64,000 bases of DNA from Alitta virens (Eukaryota; Annelida; Polychaeta; Phyllodocida; Nereididae). The stretch is taken from positions 9,496,215 through 9,560,214 of the forward strand of contig OW028574.1 of the NCBI GenBank assembly GCA_932294295.1. The letters run 5' to 3'. The notes below the pieces were generated by a model. That model was not told the origin of the DNA. It saw only the letters and a list, made by a program, of their open reading frames with translations, and ran no database searches. The translations under genes were made by a program, and so were the position numbers. Shown here piece by piece: positions 38,245 to 50,213 of the stretch (position 1 is the first letter of the stretch; each line of letters begins with the position of its first letter).

Positions 38245-38430
38245 GGGCAGGGGCCTAGCTCAGAGGTAGCGCTCTGGGCTTCCAACCGCTGGGTCCCGAG
38301 TTCGATTCCCGGTCGAGCCTAAGTTGGATGGCTGTTTCATCTGTCATCTCATTGCCATGGTCTCTGCCTGTCCTAATTAGCCCAACTGGTGCAAAAATAC
38401 AGGACCTAAAGCCCTATAATCACACACACA
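38245..38430 (+). mobile_element. tRNA-derived SINE family 1, in duplication unit 1 (right end lost)
   Basis: Box A TAGCTCAGAGGTAGCGC, box B GAGTTCGATTCCC and the family body are followed by a CA tail. The left target-site duplication CACCCATTGTCTTA is at 38231-38244. No right duplication follows: the CA tail runs straight into the start of duplication copy 2 at 38431. Confidence 0.88.
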
Positions 38431-40676
38431 CAAAGATGAAGCTGCAGGGGACTGTTTCATATGAGGACGATTTCACTGGAGGATGGTTTCACCAGATGCC
38501 CATTTAATGCCAGATTCTCTGATTGAAGCGATGGATGTTTCAATGCTCTGCAAGTTATAATATACGGATGTCAACCATACACTCGGAAAGCTTCATCTCG
38601 GGTCACAGTGGCTGTTCATACCCACCATACACAGCTGTACATTGAGTCTTGGTTGATGGAAAAGTGTTTTCCGACCTTACTTCACCTTCCCAGTTATTCA
38701 CTTGCCTCCAAAGCAAATGCTTAAACAGCAACTAACCCTCAGATCACATGCAGGACTTTCCTGGCTACTATTGTGTAAGTATCGGACTAGTCTAATAGTC
38801 CAGAGGTTCTATAGAAAAACCAATGAAAGCCAGCCAACTCAATTTATGGATATGAGCCTGAGACCAGAAAGATTTATGTGATGTATTTGGATATAAAGTC
38901 TGCATCATGACCTCGTGCTGTGCACCATCTCCGACTCCATGCCAACTCCTTTGACTAACTCACATCCTTCTTCTACGACACCTGCGAAGTTGTGCGAAAA
39001 GTCTGAAAAGCTGAAATGTCCAGTCACCGGTCAGGCCCTTACGTTGACCAATTGCAGGAGTAATCCGGGCTGTTAAGTTGAAATTGGAAAGCAAACCCAC
39101 ACGATTGACTTCCTGTGCAGTTAACGAAGAGACAAATCTGCCACGCTCTCCAACGGTTTGAGCTTTAATGAACTGCATTCATCAGAAAGGTCAGCCGTAC
39201 CAGCTACCATCTAATCTGGAAAGCTTGCCTCTTAAAGATTCAGAGAAATATGATAGTATGAGTTAAAAACCACATTTGTCAGAGCTATGACAAACATGGG
39301 CTGCCCCGTTTGTCGTTTGTCATGCAGTGGCACATTCGTGGGAGCGGGAATGCATATTCAAAGATGCTATTAATTCTGATCAGGCTCAGCACAAGAAGGG
39401 GATCCCTCAAAAGGCGTCAGCTAATGGCCTTATAGGAAGGACATCTGCCAAAACTTTATCTCCAACTTGACCATCACTTGTGCTTCTGTTGTGACTCTGC
39501 TGTGGTTGGTTTCCAATATGTCTGGTCTCCATATTTCCATATTACTGCCGTCATATTTTGACTCCATATGCATTCGCAGTGACTTTGACAAATTTAAAAC
39601 CTACCCAACTTGGTCCATGTTCACACATTGGTCCCCATCAGGGAATGCTATTTTAAAAGGTCCACAATTTTATTAAAAAGACCCACCCAACACTAGCGGC
39701 TGGCTACGGGTTGCCTCTTATTTGCCTGCCCCCCCCCCCCCTTCACTGCCTCCTTCATCATAGATGTTTTGCAATACTCAATGGAAGTTTCTAAAAAGAG
39801 AAATGTCTTTTTTTTTTGTTATTTATATTCCCAGCATGATTTAAGAATTGTACAATCGTTCCTTATGAAGGGACATACACGTAATATACACTGATTTGGC
39901 TGCTTGGAGAGGACTCCAATGGTTGGAGAGCTGATTATGCTGAAATTTTATTTCAAGGTGACCTTTAACGAAGCGACTTCTAAAACTCGCTGATTAATTC
40001 GGTCTTTAAAAGGAGCGCGTCGCGGAGGAAGATGAAGACCAATCAGTCGGTGGCAAGAAAGGAGGAAGGGAGTGTTGGAAGAAATCACAAAGGTCAGGCT
40101 GTTGACAGAGAGATGAGGAGATGGTGCTGTTTGATCTGCTCCAGGAGTAATCAATGTTATCTGGGCTGTAAACAGCATTTGCTCAATGAAGAAGTTGATG
40201 GGAAGAAAACCACAGCAGCATGTGGTCTGCGCCCAACGCAAGAACCAAAAGTGGTTGAAAGGCTTGGACCTATAATACTCAGGTCAGAGACGGTGATTTC
40301 AGGCAGGAATAGTTGTCTTTGAGTATCCAAAATTGTTTTGTGGGGTATCTGCTTTAGGTTTTCTAGTGTTTATGTTCTTTAGATTTTGACCACTGTGAAG
40401 AGGCAATCTTAATTTGGTGGTAAACTGTGAAGTTTAGAATACATTATGGTCCAAAATTCAGTTGTATTAAGCTAAAAGGGAATTTGACAGTGAGATGTTA
40501 TGGATTGTTTTTAATTTATCGTGGTCAGACAGAGACACAATAATTATCACTCTTGTGGAGCAAAATTTAAACCTGAAATGATTGTGTCATTATGCCCCTG
40601 GCTTCAACCTCAAAATAACCCATCAAATCACCCCAAAATAGAGAGTGATCCTCGTAATATGTCTGAGGATGCTTTA

Positions 40677-40715
40677 AGGTCATTTGAAGGTCACATGGAG
40701 GTCATTTAGAGGTCA
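40677..40715 (+). promoter_or_regulatory. Four AGGTCA half-sites as tandem DR5 (copy 2)
   Basis: AGGTCA occurs at 40677, 40688, 40699 and 40710 with 5-bp spacers. It is identical to the array at 35629-35667, so the intron carries eight DR5-spaced half-sites in two blocks. Confidence 0.55.
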
Positions 40716-42563
40716 AGGACGTCCGTGAGGCTCCAGATGGACTTAACTTGTCATGAGAGTCCTGTGAAGTGCTCACTGTTTGAAGGTCAAGAAGGGCATG
40801 GAAAGTTGCCACTTGACTGTGCCATTCTGCTTGCCAGTCATCCTGCCATGCTTTACAAGTAAACCCTTGCCATCCTGCCTCATTCTGCCAAGCCATCCTG
40901 CCATGGCCATTATGTCAACTTCCTCGTCTGAATACACCTCATCAACACTGATTACACACTGATCCCTCAGCCCTTTGCATCTTCCATCTGACCTTGTCAT
41001 CTGCCAGACCAGTTGTCCCTCTCAGCTGCCTTTGGCTCTGCTTCTGCTTGGCCCTGGTCCTGCTGCCTGGCCCTGGGTTATCTTTGCACCACCCTCTAAT
41101 ATTGGGCCTCACGCACACGCGGTATTTTCGATGGTCCGCTCACAGATAAGTGTATGAAGACACCCGGACCATAAAGGACTTCAGCTTAACCTTCACCGAC
41201 TCACCAAGCGGGCAAGTTGTAGTAGAAACCAGAAAGCGAAAAGTCATATTGATGCCTCATAGGAAGGATGTATAAGTAGTTGAGGTGTTAGATTGGTTTT
41301 TCTGCGCCCAAGCTGGGAGGTATTTGTATTAGACTTGAAAGAAGTTTGGTGAAGTTAAATGTCGGATGCACTAACACATTATCCCCAAGAAAAAGGCGTG
41401 TTGTACGTCGTGCTAACCTTTATTTGGATCACATCCATCTTAGAGCGTGTGCTAGAGGGTTCTCAGCAAATGTCATTGGCCTGGGAAGAGACAGGAGAAA
41501 AAGGTATGCCTGGAATCATATGACAAAGTATTAGGAGCAAAAGTAAGTCTCTGGTGACCTAGACTTGCACTGAGGTCAGGAGGAGGACCCGGAGGGACAC
41601 GTGACATTTCCTGGGCCTCTGCATATTGCATAAGGTCCTTCATGGCTGGAGGTGAGGTGGAAATGGAGATGCGATGGTGGTGGTGAAATTGTAGGGGTGA
41701 AATTGAGGGTCACAAGTGTGCAATTTAAAAAGAGTATGGGCCGAAAGTGTCTACCCTGTGGTCCACCCTGCTGGTTTATGAGGAACAAGGATCTGGCCAA
41801 GTGTCCATAACGTGTCCAAGTGGTCAGCTTTTAAGACCTCCCTGGGACCAGGGGCCACTCCATCATGACCCCTCACTTCCGGTAGCCCATACAAGGGTCC
41901 AGAGGTCACAACTGGTCATCTGACTGACCACTTGACGTGGTCTCCGGGTTGTGTACTGGACATACATTGATTTAAGTAAATATCAGGGCAGTGGCATTAA
42001 TTTCCGATGCTCAAACAAGACAGGCTCTACTGTGATCTAATGGTAGGAAATATATCCTAATACCTGCTAGTTGTTGTTTGTCTATTGATTAACCAATGTG
42101 TTCTTCTTTTTTTTTTTGTTGCTTTGTATTTCAACCAGATAAATAATTGTCTGGCCCATTTATCTTGAGTTGTACAATGTATCTTCGTCTGATGGATGAT
42201 TTCCCTTTTATTTCTCTCGTTTTCCGGCTCTGGTTGCCTTTGATAGCATCTCGCGAGCCTAATTACTGGAAAATTGTGAGCTCAGCAGTATTTCTTCCTA
42301 ATTAATAGAAATACTGGATATTACATAGACATCCCTTTGTCGCCTTAAATTTCCTGATTGTTTGTTACAGGGTTTGGTTGTGTCTTTTTCCTGTACAAAA
42401 TAGTTCTCCCATCAGAACAGTTGCTGCTCTGTAGCTGCTGCATGGGCGAGGGCCGTATCTAATACTTGTCTTGCACATAGGGCTTCATGCTCAGGAAAGG
42501 CTGGTTGGGGAGTAGGACTTCTCTGTCCTTCTGCCTTTTATCATCCATCCATTGCTGCCTGTG

Positions 42564-42567
<4 letters not shown>

Positions 42568-42603
<36 letters not shown>
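42568..42603. repeat. (CTG)12 microsatellite in duplication copy 2
   Basis: There are twelve perfect CTG units, against seven in copy 1. Confidence 0.97.
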
Positions 42604-43148
42604 AGCATCTTTCAGCCCCGAAGCCCTCAAAATGAATAAGAGGAAAAAGAGAAAAAAAGAAAGGAAGGAGAACATGAGACTAGAATCTCAGTCAAAAGGG
42701 TCCAGCTGCAGTTTAATGCAATCTTGTCACTGATTGCCATCGGCCTTGCAACCCACCAACTGCGGTGTTGATTTTAATTACTGAGTTGGGAATCATTCGA
42801 CAAGAAATCGATTTTAGTCTTTCATAAAGGAAATCCATTACTTTTCGAAGGATGATCTTCATAATACATTAATGTCAAGTCACTTGGGAAGTCTCCGAAA
42901 ACTAGTGAAGCTCTTGACAATTTTCTTGCTGCATCCTTTAAATTTCTCAAGAGGATAAGGTTGATACAGCACTCACTGACTTAGTGCTTAAGCCATTCAT
43001 TGACAAGTGGGGTTTTGAGATGTGTAAACGCTCTGATATTCTCTCTTAATTGTTGCATTTGAAACTCTTACTCAACAGAAATACCCTGTTAATTGATGCC
43101 TTGAAATTTTGACCTCGTTGTATTTGTCATTTATATGACAACTAACAA

Positions 43149-43279
43149 TACATGGCCAATTGTGCCACATGCGTTGGAAAACGCATATTTTTTACTTCAT
43201 TATAATTTTATAAAAACCATGCATTTTCCATGCGTTTATCCTTCACATGGAAAACGCACGTGGCACATTTGGCCATGTA
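43149..43279. mobile_element. Foldback MITE family 1, copy in duplication unit 2
   Basis: This is the paralogue of 38086-38216, with the same 131-bp structure and TA-flanked inverted ends. Confidence 0.9.
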
Positions 43280-43307
43280 CCACCTCACAATTACACCCAT
43301 TGTCTTA

Positions 43308-43509
43308 GGGCAGGGGCCTAGCTCAGAGGTAGCGCTCTGGGCTTCCAACCGCTGGGTCCCGAGTTCGATTCCCGGTCGAGCCTAAGTTGGATGGCTGTTT
43401 CATCTGTCATCTCATTGCCATGGTCTCTGCCTGTCCTAATTAGCCCAACTGGTGCAAAAATACAGGACCTAAAGCCCTATAATCACACACACACACCCAC
43501 CCACCCACC
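43308..43509 (+). mobile_element. tRNA-derived SINE family 1, complete with target-site duplications
   Basis: The element has a tRNA-like head, family body, CA tail and CCCA tail. It is flanked by perfect 14-bp direct repeats CACCCATTGTCTTA at 43294-43307 and 43510-43523. These target-site duplications define its ends and show retroposition by a LINE-type endonuclease. Confidence 0.92.
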
Positions 43510-44110
43510 CACCCATTGTCTTAATGGAGAGGTTTGAGAGTTCTTGTAGAATACAGCACAGCGTATGATACCGAATATAACTCAAGTCACAAGTAGTTTT
43601 CCTAGAATCATGAGATTTGTCTTGACAACAGTTGACATCACAAATGCCCCCTGCACTGCGACTCCCAGCTCTGACGCCGTGCATGCAATCTAAGTTATGC
43701 AGCATAAAGCCAAATGGACAGCTGGATTAAAGACAGCTGAAGAAGGCAGCATGCATTGTAAGCAGTCCTGCTGATGTTGCTGCTGTAGACAGGGATGCGT
43801 GAATGCTGAGGATACAGATGGGATGAGCACAGATGTGTCTTCTTTGATGTCATGTAATAAGAGATTGGGGTCCTACGCCCTCTCTTTCTCCTTAGAAACA
43901 CACATTCCCACCAAGATGTGGATCGGTGGTAGCTCTGATGGGAGTAAGCAGGAATGGTTTATGGTTAAAGCATCTTACTCATCAATTTATATTGGGTCTA
44001 ATATATTCAGGTCTGTAAAGAATCAGGCTGAATTCAACTGAATAGTTGATCGACCAATCTGCTTTCTGAATCAAAAGCCAAACCGCTACCAACCAAAGTT
44101 CTGCGCTAAT

Positions 44111-44356
44111 GTGGGTGCCCTAGTCCAGTGGATAAGGTGTTGGACTTGTACGCGTATGGTCGTGGGTTCAAACCCTGCCATGGCATGGACGAACTGAGCA
44201 GATCCTCCTTGAACCACTGCTTCACTCCACCCTGGTGCAGATGGGTACTTGGCTATAGGCAGTGATGGTAATTGTGGAGTGCTTGACCAAAGGAGCACTG
44301 TAATGGCTGCACACTGGGTGTATACTCCCCGGGGAGTTGAGAAAGACTCAAGCTAG
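44111..44356 (+). mobile_element. tRNA-derived SINE, second head type
   Basis: Box A TAGTCCAGTGGATAAGG and box B GGGTTCAAACCC lie in a tRNA-like head of about 75 bp. A body follows (GGTGCAGATGGGTACTTGGC, GGCAGTGATGGTAATTG, GGAGCACTGTAATGGCTGC). The head is unlike SINE family 1. Only one copy was recognised in the window, so the right end is approximate. Confidence 0.65.
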
Positions 44357-45431
44357 AACAGGCCTGCCAAGGATGTAAATTGTAATGTCGACTGAGCTCA
44401 TTGAGGAAAGCACATATCTCATGATTCTAGGAAAACCACTTGTGTGACTTGAGTTATATTCGGTAGCAGACACTAAACCCAATTGCATTACATTTATCCA
44501 ATCACAAAACACAACCCAACAAATATGATGAACGTCTGAAAATTGCAATAGCTTGACCAACCTGTATGGAATATGAATATAAGTGGTCATTATGCAATGA
44601 ACCATTATACTGGACAGGTTCATTCATCTACCATACATTGTATCGTACCAAAGCCACCTTCAAACAAAGTCCAACCAAGTCCAACTAAGCTGTGTTTTAA
44701 CAGTATAGTGTTCTTTTTTTTTCTTTCTGTCTTTTCTGGTCCTACCTAATGATGTGAACATCTGCTGGGCTGAGAGTTGTCTCTGTCCATTGCCTAATCA
44801 CCCTTTCAATGCCCATTGTGCCCTCTGTGTGCTATCGCTCTCCCCCCCCCCCCTCGTAAAAGGGCTTTTCAAACAATATCGATTGTTCGGGAAATATACA
44901 TTTTATATACCTGGTATAGTTCTTTTGGCAACAGACTCTTATTTTTCGTGAACTGATCTTAAGAAATGAGGTTTAATGTGTTAGCTTCAGACTAATGTTT
45001 TATTTTCTTCTAATTGCAACACACTCTCACACAGAATCACTTGGAAATGCCTGTCTTGCTGTCAAGAGAGTTGAAAATGAACTGTCCGTTAGATCTTCCA
45101 TTTTTGTCCTGCTGCATAAATACTGTCATCTAATTAGATTAAGATGAACTTCTACAGCTTCTCTTCTTGGAAACTTCACGTTAGGAGGTCTGCTATTTCT
45201 GTTGATTAGTTGTTACCAAAACTTGTGCATTGCTTTGCTGCTAAAAATGGAAAGAAAGAGGAAAAACTTCACTCAGAAGAGCATCTTCAGCCCCCAATGC
45301 CATCAAAGGCATCTTACTTCAAAATTTTCTTGGCCTTGATCTCAGTAAAGAGACAATCCTCTAAGTACTTTGTCTCATTGTTGTATTGTCACCAGTTCGA
45401 GGCTGCTATGCCTTGTTCTTGGACAGGTTTA

Positions 45432-45439
45432 TGACGTCA
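45432..45439. promoter_or_regulatory. CRE palindrome TGACGTCA
   Basis: A full CREB/ATF palindrome is followed by CACGTGCA (E-box) at about 45462. It is a motif match only, in a locally GC-richer stretch. Confidence 0.25.
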
Positions 45440-47787
45440 CGATACACAGAAGTTCCTTATGCACGTGCAGTGGTTGCCTTTGTAACCAGACCAGTGGGTG
45501 TGTGGCGGTTTGTGGCGGTGTGCGACGGATTTAGACACTTGAAAATGCCTTTTGCGGTAATTTGTCGTCATTAAAAGTACTGCAAGTTATTTAAATGCAT
45601 CCAAAAGTATAAAAGTACATAATAGAAGTCTAAATTGGATTTGCTTCACTCCCACATGCATTTGCTAGCCACCATTCAACACCATTCGTCTCTGATATTC
45701 CTTATCTTAACCATGAAAGAATTTTCAGTGTGGTTTTATGTGAAGAATGAAAGTACTAGATTTTTGTTAGAACCGTTTCATTGTATTTAGACCTACATAA
45801 TTATTTCTCTTAAGGAAGCATAGGACTTGGTCCTTATATGATGTTTAACATAAAGATCAAAATATGTACGTTCATCTATCACATATTTAATGTATCATTT
45901 CACATTAATAAAAGTATTGCGACACAAAAGATGTGTAACACCAACAACAGCATTTGAGAATGCATTATTAAAGCAAATGAATGCACTGTGTCATTGATCA
46001 AAGGTCTCGCATTGCACACATGCACGTAATATGGCGCATTATTCCCACATATTAGGCTGTTAGGTTTCAAAAGGCTTGCATCACCCATGAATTAAATATG
46101 AGGCGATTTGTAGGTGCTTATGACTCCATGGTGAGATAACACTAATATGTTAGCACTGGTTGACAATGCACAGATAAGAACGTGTGCCACTGCATGGTCC
46201 TGCAATTACTTTCCTATTATGGGATGTTTACCTAGTCCCACGAGAGCTGCACGCGCTGTCACGTGCCAGTTTGCAGTGGTTTGATTGGTTGATAAGAGTC
46301 ACGCTTCATTTTTCATGCAGCAGTACTTGATCTCTGCAAAATGATATTATTTTATAGTATCAGAACAACACATTTCCAATTTTTTCAGCCCGGTGTTTTA
46401 TAAATTAAAGAAATTGATTGGATCGTGTTTTCAATCCACGATCTTATTTCTGTTAATTATATATATATTTTTTTTTTAACTTGAAATGAAGATATATGTG
46501 ATTATGTTATAGTTGTACTATTGGAAACAAAATGGCATACTGATATTATCATTTTGTAGCATGATGCCACCTGCTGCAGTTGTAATATTTGAGACTATAC
46601 ACAGCAGATATCCTTCTTAAAAACTTCCCGGCCCATTATACCCAGTATCCCTGCATGCCGTTGTATAGTCTTTAATCTCGTCCAATCTTCTCAGGATCTA
46701 CGCATTTTCCTCTTAGCAATATTGCAGGAAATTTAAGAGATGCGATTTTGAGTACAGGAGATTAATATTGGGGACTTTTGGCGGATTTGTCATCTGGGGC
46801 TGGGGGTGGAGGAGTGTGAGGGGTGTGATTATTGCTAATGTATCTCCGCTGCCCTCTGCTGACAAATGTGTCTCACTTATATCAATTGTTAGCCTGAAGC
46901 TGGAGAGGGCAGATTCAAGGGGCTGACCTTTATAACATATTATGACAAAGGGAACATTTCCAACTCAGAAACTGGTGTGGGTTTACTTGTCTCGGCATAG
47001 ACCCTGAGTTCAAGTTACTATCAAATTAACATCAAGCAGACAGAGATATTGCTAATACAAAATGACAGAACTATGGATTCACAAGGCACTTTTCAATTGC
47101 AAATAGCATTTTTGTGGACTACTTAAATCCTGTCTTTATTTTTACACTAACACAAAATTTAATCCTCACTCTAGTATAGTTGTCCACAAAAAAAACCAAT
47201 TTTGTCAAAGTATAGTTTGTGAAGAGAATTTTTTTTTTAAGAATAAGGTTCCTTGATATACTGACTAATAGATGCCAGCGGCCTCTAGCGGGATTGAACT
47301 GAAATACGGACCAGTCCTCGGTTGAACTCTAGAGCCTGGCCTATAAATAATTCAGAGGGGTTTTTGTGCAGAGTTCTTAAAGGCCTGTTGCAAGATCTTT
47401 TGTGTTTTATCACAGTTTCCAACAATAATTCAGTCCATTCTTCACTGGTCCCAACCCTGCCAGCCTCCAATTCATTACTACAGCTACTGAATTTTATTGA
47501 ATTTTTTCTTCTTTTCTCTTTTTTGTCACATGAAAACTTCGATCAACTGAGCTTCCTTAATTGGAGGGATTAGACGCCATATTAAATCATGACAAACGAA
47601 ATTGACTCTGTAATGAACTGTTTTTTTTTCTTTCACCAAGATATAACATAACAAACGGCATTGCTCTCCTGGATATATTGCCAAGATTTTACTGTGAGGT
47701 CAGGTGCTCTCTAAGGAGCTGAAACAATAGGCTTAGTCAATAGACCCAGTCAATAGACTCAGTCCAGTATGTTCAATACACTCCCCT

Positions 47788-47800
47788 TGACCTTTGACCT
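47788..47800 (-). promoter_or_regulatory. Perfect DR1 nuclear-receptor element
   Basis: TGACCT T TGACCT is two perfect half-sites with 1-bp spacing, read on the minus strand as AGGTCA A AGGTCA. DR1 is bound by RXR homodimers, HNF4 and PPAR-type heterodimers. It lies 1.3 kb upstream of exon B. Function is inferred. Confidence 0.45.
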
Positions 47801-49085
47801 TAGCTTGTTTTCCTCTATGAATTTTTAATAGCGAGGCATGCAATAGGCTCAAAGAATAATCTATATTTATTCAGGCACATTATATCTTTTAGCTTAGTCA
47901 ACAAACCTGAATTTGTAGGTGGTATAACCAGATTAAATATTTTGCATTTCAAAGATAGTTCATACATATTATAAGCATTATTTAAAAACCATGTGTATTG
48001 AAAGTTATTGACAAAATAATGTGCTTGGTTTAGCATTTTCTTGACATTTTAGAGGCTTTACATATCCAGGTGTATATAATACTATATTAGGATATTGTAC
48101 ATAAAAGTTATTTTAACATGTGAATATATGCAATACTAATTGAGCCTTGGGTTGCTAAATTCTTTGCTAAGTCCTTGCTCAATTCCAAATCCATTGACCT
48201 TAATCCGGCTGTAACGACCCAGATAGCTTTGACAGCTGTGTTCATCAATACAGATGATACAAGCAGCCGGATAAAGGTTGCGACTTGCCTGTTGTGTTCA
48301 TTTGACTGGCTTTAGCTGGAAGAATGACTTATTGGGTTATTAGATTTTGTGTTTTTCTTTTAAATGAGCATGCTTGCACCTGCCAACTCACTTGGTCAAT
48401 GAACCAAAGACAGTAATCATTAATACAAACTTTTATGTACTCTTTACAATAAAATGCTCATAAATTCCCTATTTTACAACTGTGCGTAAAAGGCCTACGC
48501 ATTTACAGAAACACATTTTCTGAAGGCAGAGAAAAAGTACAAAAATGTTGGATTGTGAGATGACAATCGCAGATATAGCCGCCACGATCTCAGTTCATAG
48601 TAATTGGATGGTTCTGATTTCATGACCATTCACTGAATGAACATATATTCTGTTCCGCCGCAGTTCATATTGAAATGCTGCAGAAAAAGGGGAGAAAAAA
48701 AAAGACAATCATGAAATAAATCCCATTATCTTTCTCTTATTTGTACATGTCATGAAAAGATTGCTCTCCGTTACATATCATTGAAATGAAACATAAACTG
48801 AATTAGCTTTCTCATTCACACCAATTCGCCAAGTAGTAGCACATCCACCTGTGATGCTGGATGCATGAGTTGTCAGTCGCAGGTAGCAGTTGCAGGCCTG
48901 GCGCGCGTGATGTTGCTGCAGCAGGCTAGCTGAAGCAAAAGCAAGCAAGCAGTCAGTTGATGCGGATTGGCATCACCAGCAACATCTGTGTGCCATGCCT
49001 CACTGACGCACTGGCGGAGGATTACCCTTTTTGGCTGCTGAAGATGCGGACCCTGCATTGTATTGTGATCGTCTTGTTCTTGCAG

Positions 49086-49194
49086 ACCCTGTACGCCGGA
49101 CAGAACTTAAATGATGAAGGATGGCATAATGTGCACATCAGAAGGCGAGCCAAGAAGCTGCAGATGACTGTGGATGATGTCAAGGCCCCAGAAG
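49086..49194 (+). CDS. NRXN: Neurexin, exon encoding central LNS4 (laminin G) segment
   Basis: The exon reads TLYAGQNLNDEGWH, then NVHIRRRAKKLQMTVDDVKAPE, and ends with the first base of the next codon. The LND..WH.V...RR.K.L...VDD block is the conserved laminin-G core strand, and T-L-(F/Y)-A-G-x-N-L-N-D is characteristic of neurexin LNS4. The acceptor is TTGTTCTTGCAG (AG at 49084-49085) and the donor GAAG|GTAAGC. Length is 109 nt, start phase 0 and end phase 1. Exon A joined directly to this exon gives GSGVK then TLYAG; with the microexon, 18 residues lie between. About 50 C-terminal residues of the domain, including the usual final cysteine-containing strand, are missing and must come from a later exon not found here. 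Confidence 0.9.
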
Positions 49195-50080
49195 GTAAGC
49201 TCACTCTACCTACTTGTCTGTAGTCAGACTTACATTTAAGCATTTGTCAGTTATAGATAATAAAAATGGTCAGAGAATCATCCAAGAATTAGCATAAAAC
49301 TTGCTTTTAGCGAGTGTACAAACAAACATTACGTAGGTTTTTCTTTTTTGAAAGTTGTGACACTGGAAACAGTTGGTCATGCGGGATAGTTCAAGGAACT
49401 AGGTCAGAAAATCGAATGAAATGTTGATTGTTATGAATGTCCCAGTTAATGTTGTTTTGAAAATGAAAAGTGTTTTAAATGATATAAATTTACCGCATTT
49501 ACATAGTAAATTTACATCATTTCAGAATATAACGTTTTGAAATATATTCAAATTGTAGCTCGAATATTTTGATTGAACACCTGTGCATTAATCAAACAAT
49601 GTTTGGGCAAAACATTCGAAATCTAAAAAGTACTGTAGGTTTTATGTTGCACCTTTTACTGTAGTCACATCAATTATAAACGGAATTATCTATTTATAGG
49701 TAGAGTGATAAGTAGGTCAGCTATTTATAGACTTGTAATCATCTTAATTGTCAGTGGATTATGATAACTCTTAGACTTGCCAATGACAGTAATCAACAAG
49801 CCAATTATAAACAACGGGACGTTTTGTGTAAAGCAGACGACTGAAGGCTTATTGAGCAGTGATTTAGAAGCTGTCTATCAGGTGGCCATAATTAATTGTG
49901 ATTGACAAATGAGTTGTGTGAAGTCATCAATACTCATTAAGCAATAATGCTTCAGTCATTGCGCCTTATGAGAGCCATGAAGCTGGCACAGAACCAAATT
50001 GTTGGGTACCTCTGCGGTTGTGACGAAGTACATACATCTAAACTGCCAGTGTGTGTAATTTTAGCCGTTGGCAGTTTACG

Positions 50081-50213
50081 TACATGGCCAAATGTGCCAC
50101 GTGCATTTTCCATGAGAAGGATAAACGCATGGTTTTTAGCTTATTATAATGAGGCAAAAACCATGCATTTATCCAAAGGCATGGAAAACGCACGTGGCAC
50201 AATTGGCCATGTA
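50081..50213. mobile_element. Foldback MITE family 1, copy
   Basis: The ends are TA-CATGGCCAAATGTGCCAC and GTGGCACAATTGGCCATG-TA. The centre is TTTTTAGCTTATTATAATG. It is a 133-bp short variant. Confidence 0.9.

Larger units (their letters stand above)
33381..38430. repeat. 5.05 kb tandem segmental duplication, copy 1
   Basis: From CAAAGATGAAGCTGC onward the sequence is repeated at +5050 bp with almost no differences. The substitutions I found are at 34376 (A/G), 35161-35162 (GA/AC), 36312 (G/T) and 36525 (G/A). Length changes are a poly-C run (15 against 13, near 34679) and a CTG tract (7 against 12 units, 37520). The copy ends inside the CA tail of its SINE. The unit contains one MITE, one SINE and a DR5 array, and no recognisable exon. 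Confidence 0.97.
38431..43495. repeat. 5.05 kb tandem segmental duplication, copy 2
   Basis: This is a direct repeat of 33381-38430. The offset changes from 5050 to 5048 after the poly-C run and to 5063 after the CTG tract. It ends where the CA tail of its SINE changes to CCCA units. Confidence 0.97.
21874..49085 (+). other. SS3 intron of neurexin, second part
   Basis: This runs from the microexon donor to the exon B acceptor. It contains nuclear-receptor half-site arrays (22166-22219, 35629-35667, 40677-40715, 47788-47800), five MITEs, seven tRNA-derived SINEs or SINE-like remnants, one LINE 3' end (30430-30727) and the 5.05 kb tandem duplication. The stretches 24900-26000, 27100-29640, 30730-31870, 32720-33380 and 44360-47780 show no gene I can support. 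The relatively CpG-rich piece at 30920-31110 has an open frame with an Arg/Lys-rich end but no recognisable family. Confidence 0.7.

Noticed and set aside
38251..38322. tRNA gene
   Set aside because: Box A, box B and T-stem are good, but acceptor and anticodon stems do not pair, and a shared SINE body with target-site duplications follows.
48957..49085. Open frame leading into exon B (MMRIGITSNI...)
   Set aside because: Includes the TTGTTCTTGCAG acceptor and has no laminin-G similarity upstream of TLYAG.
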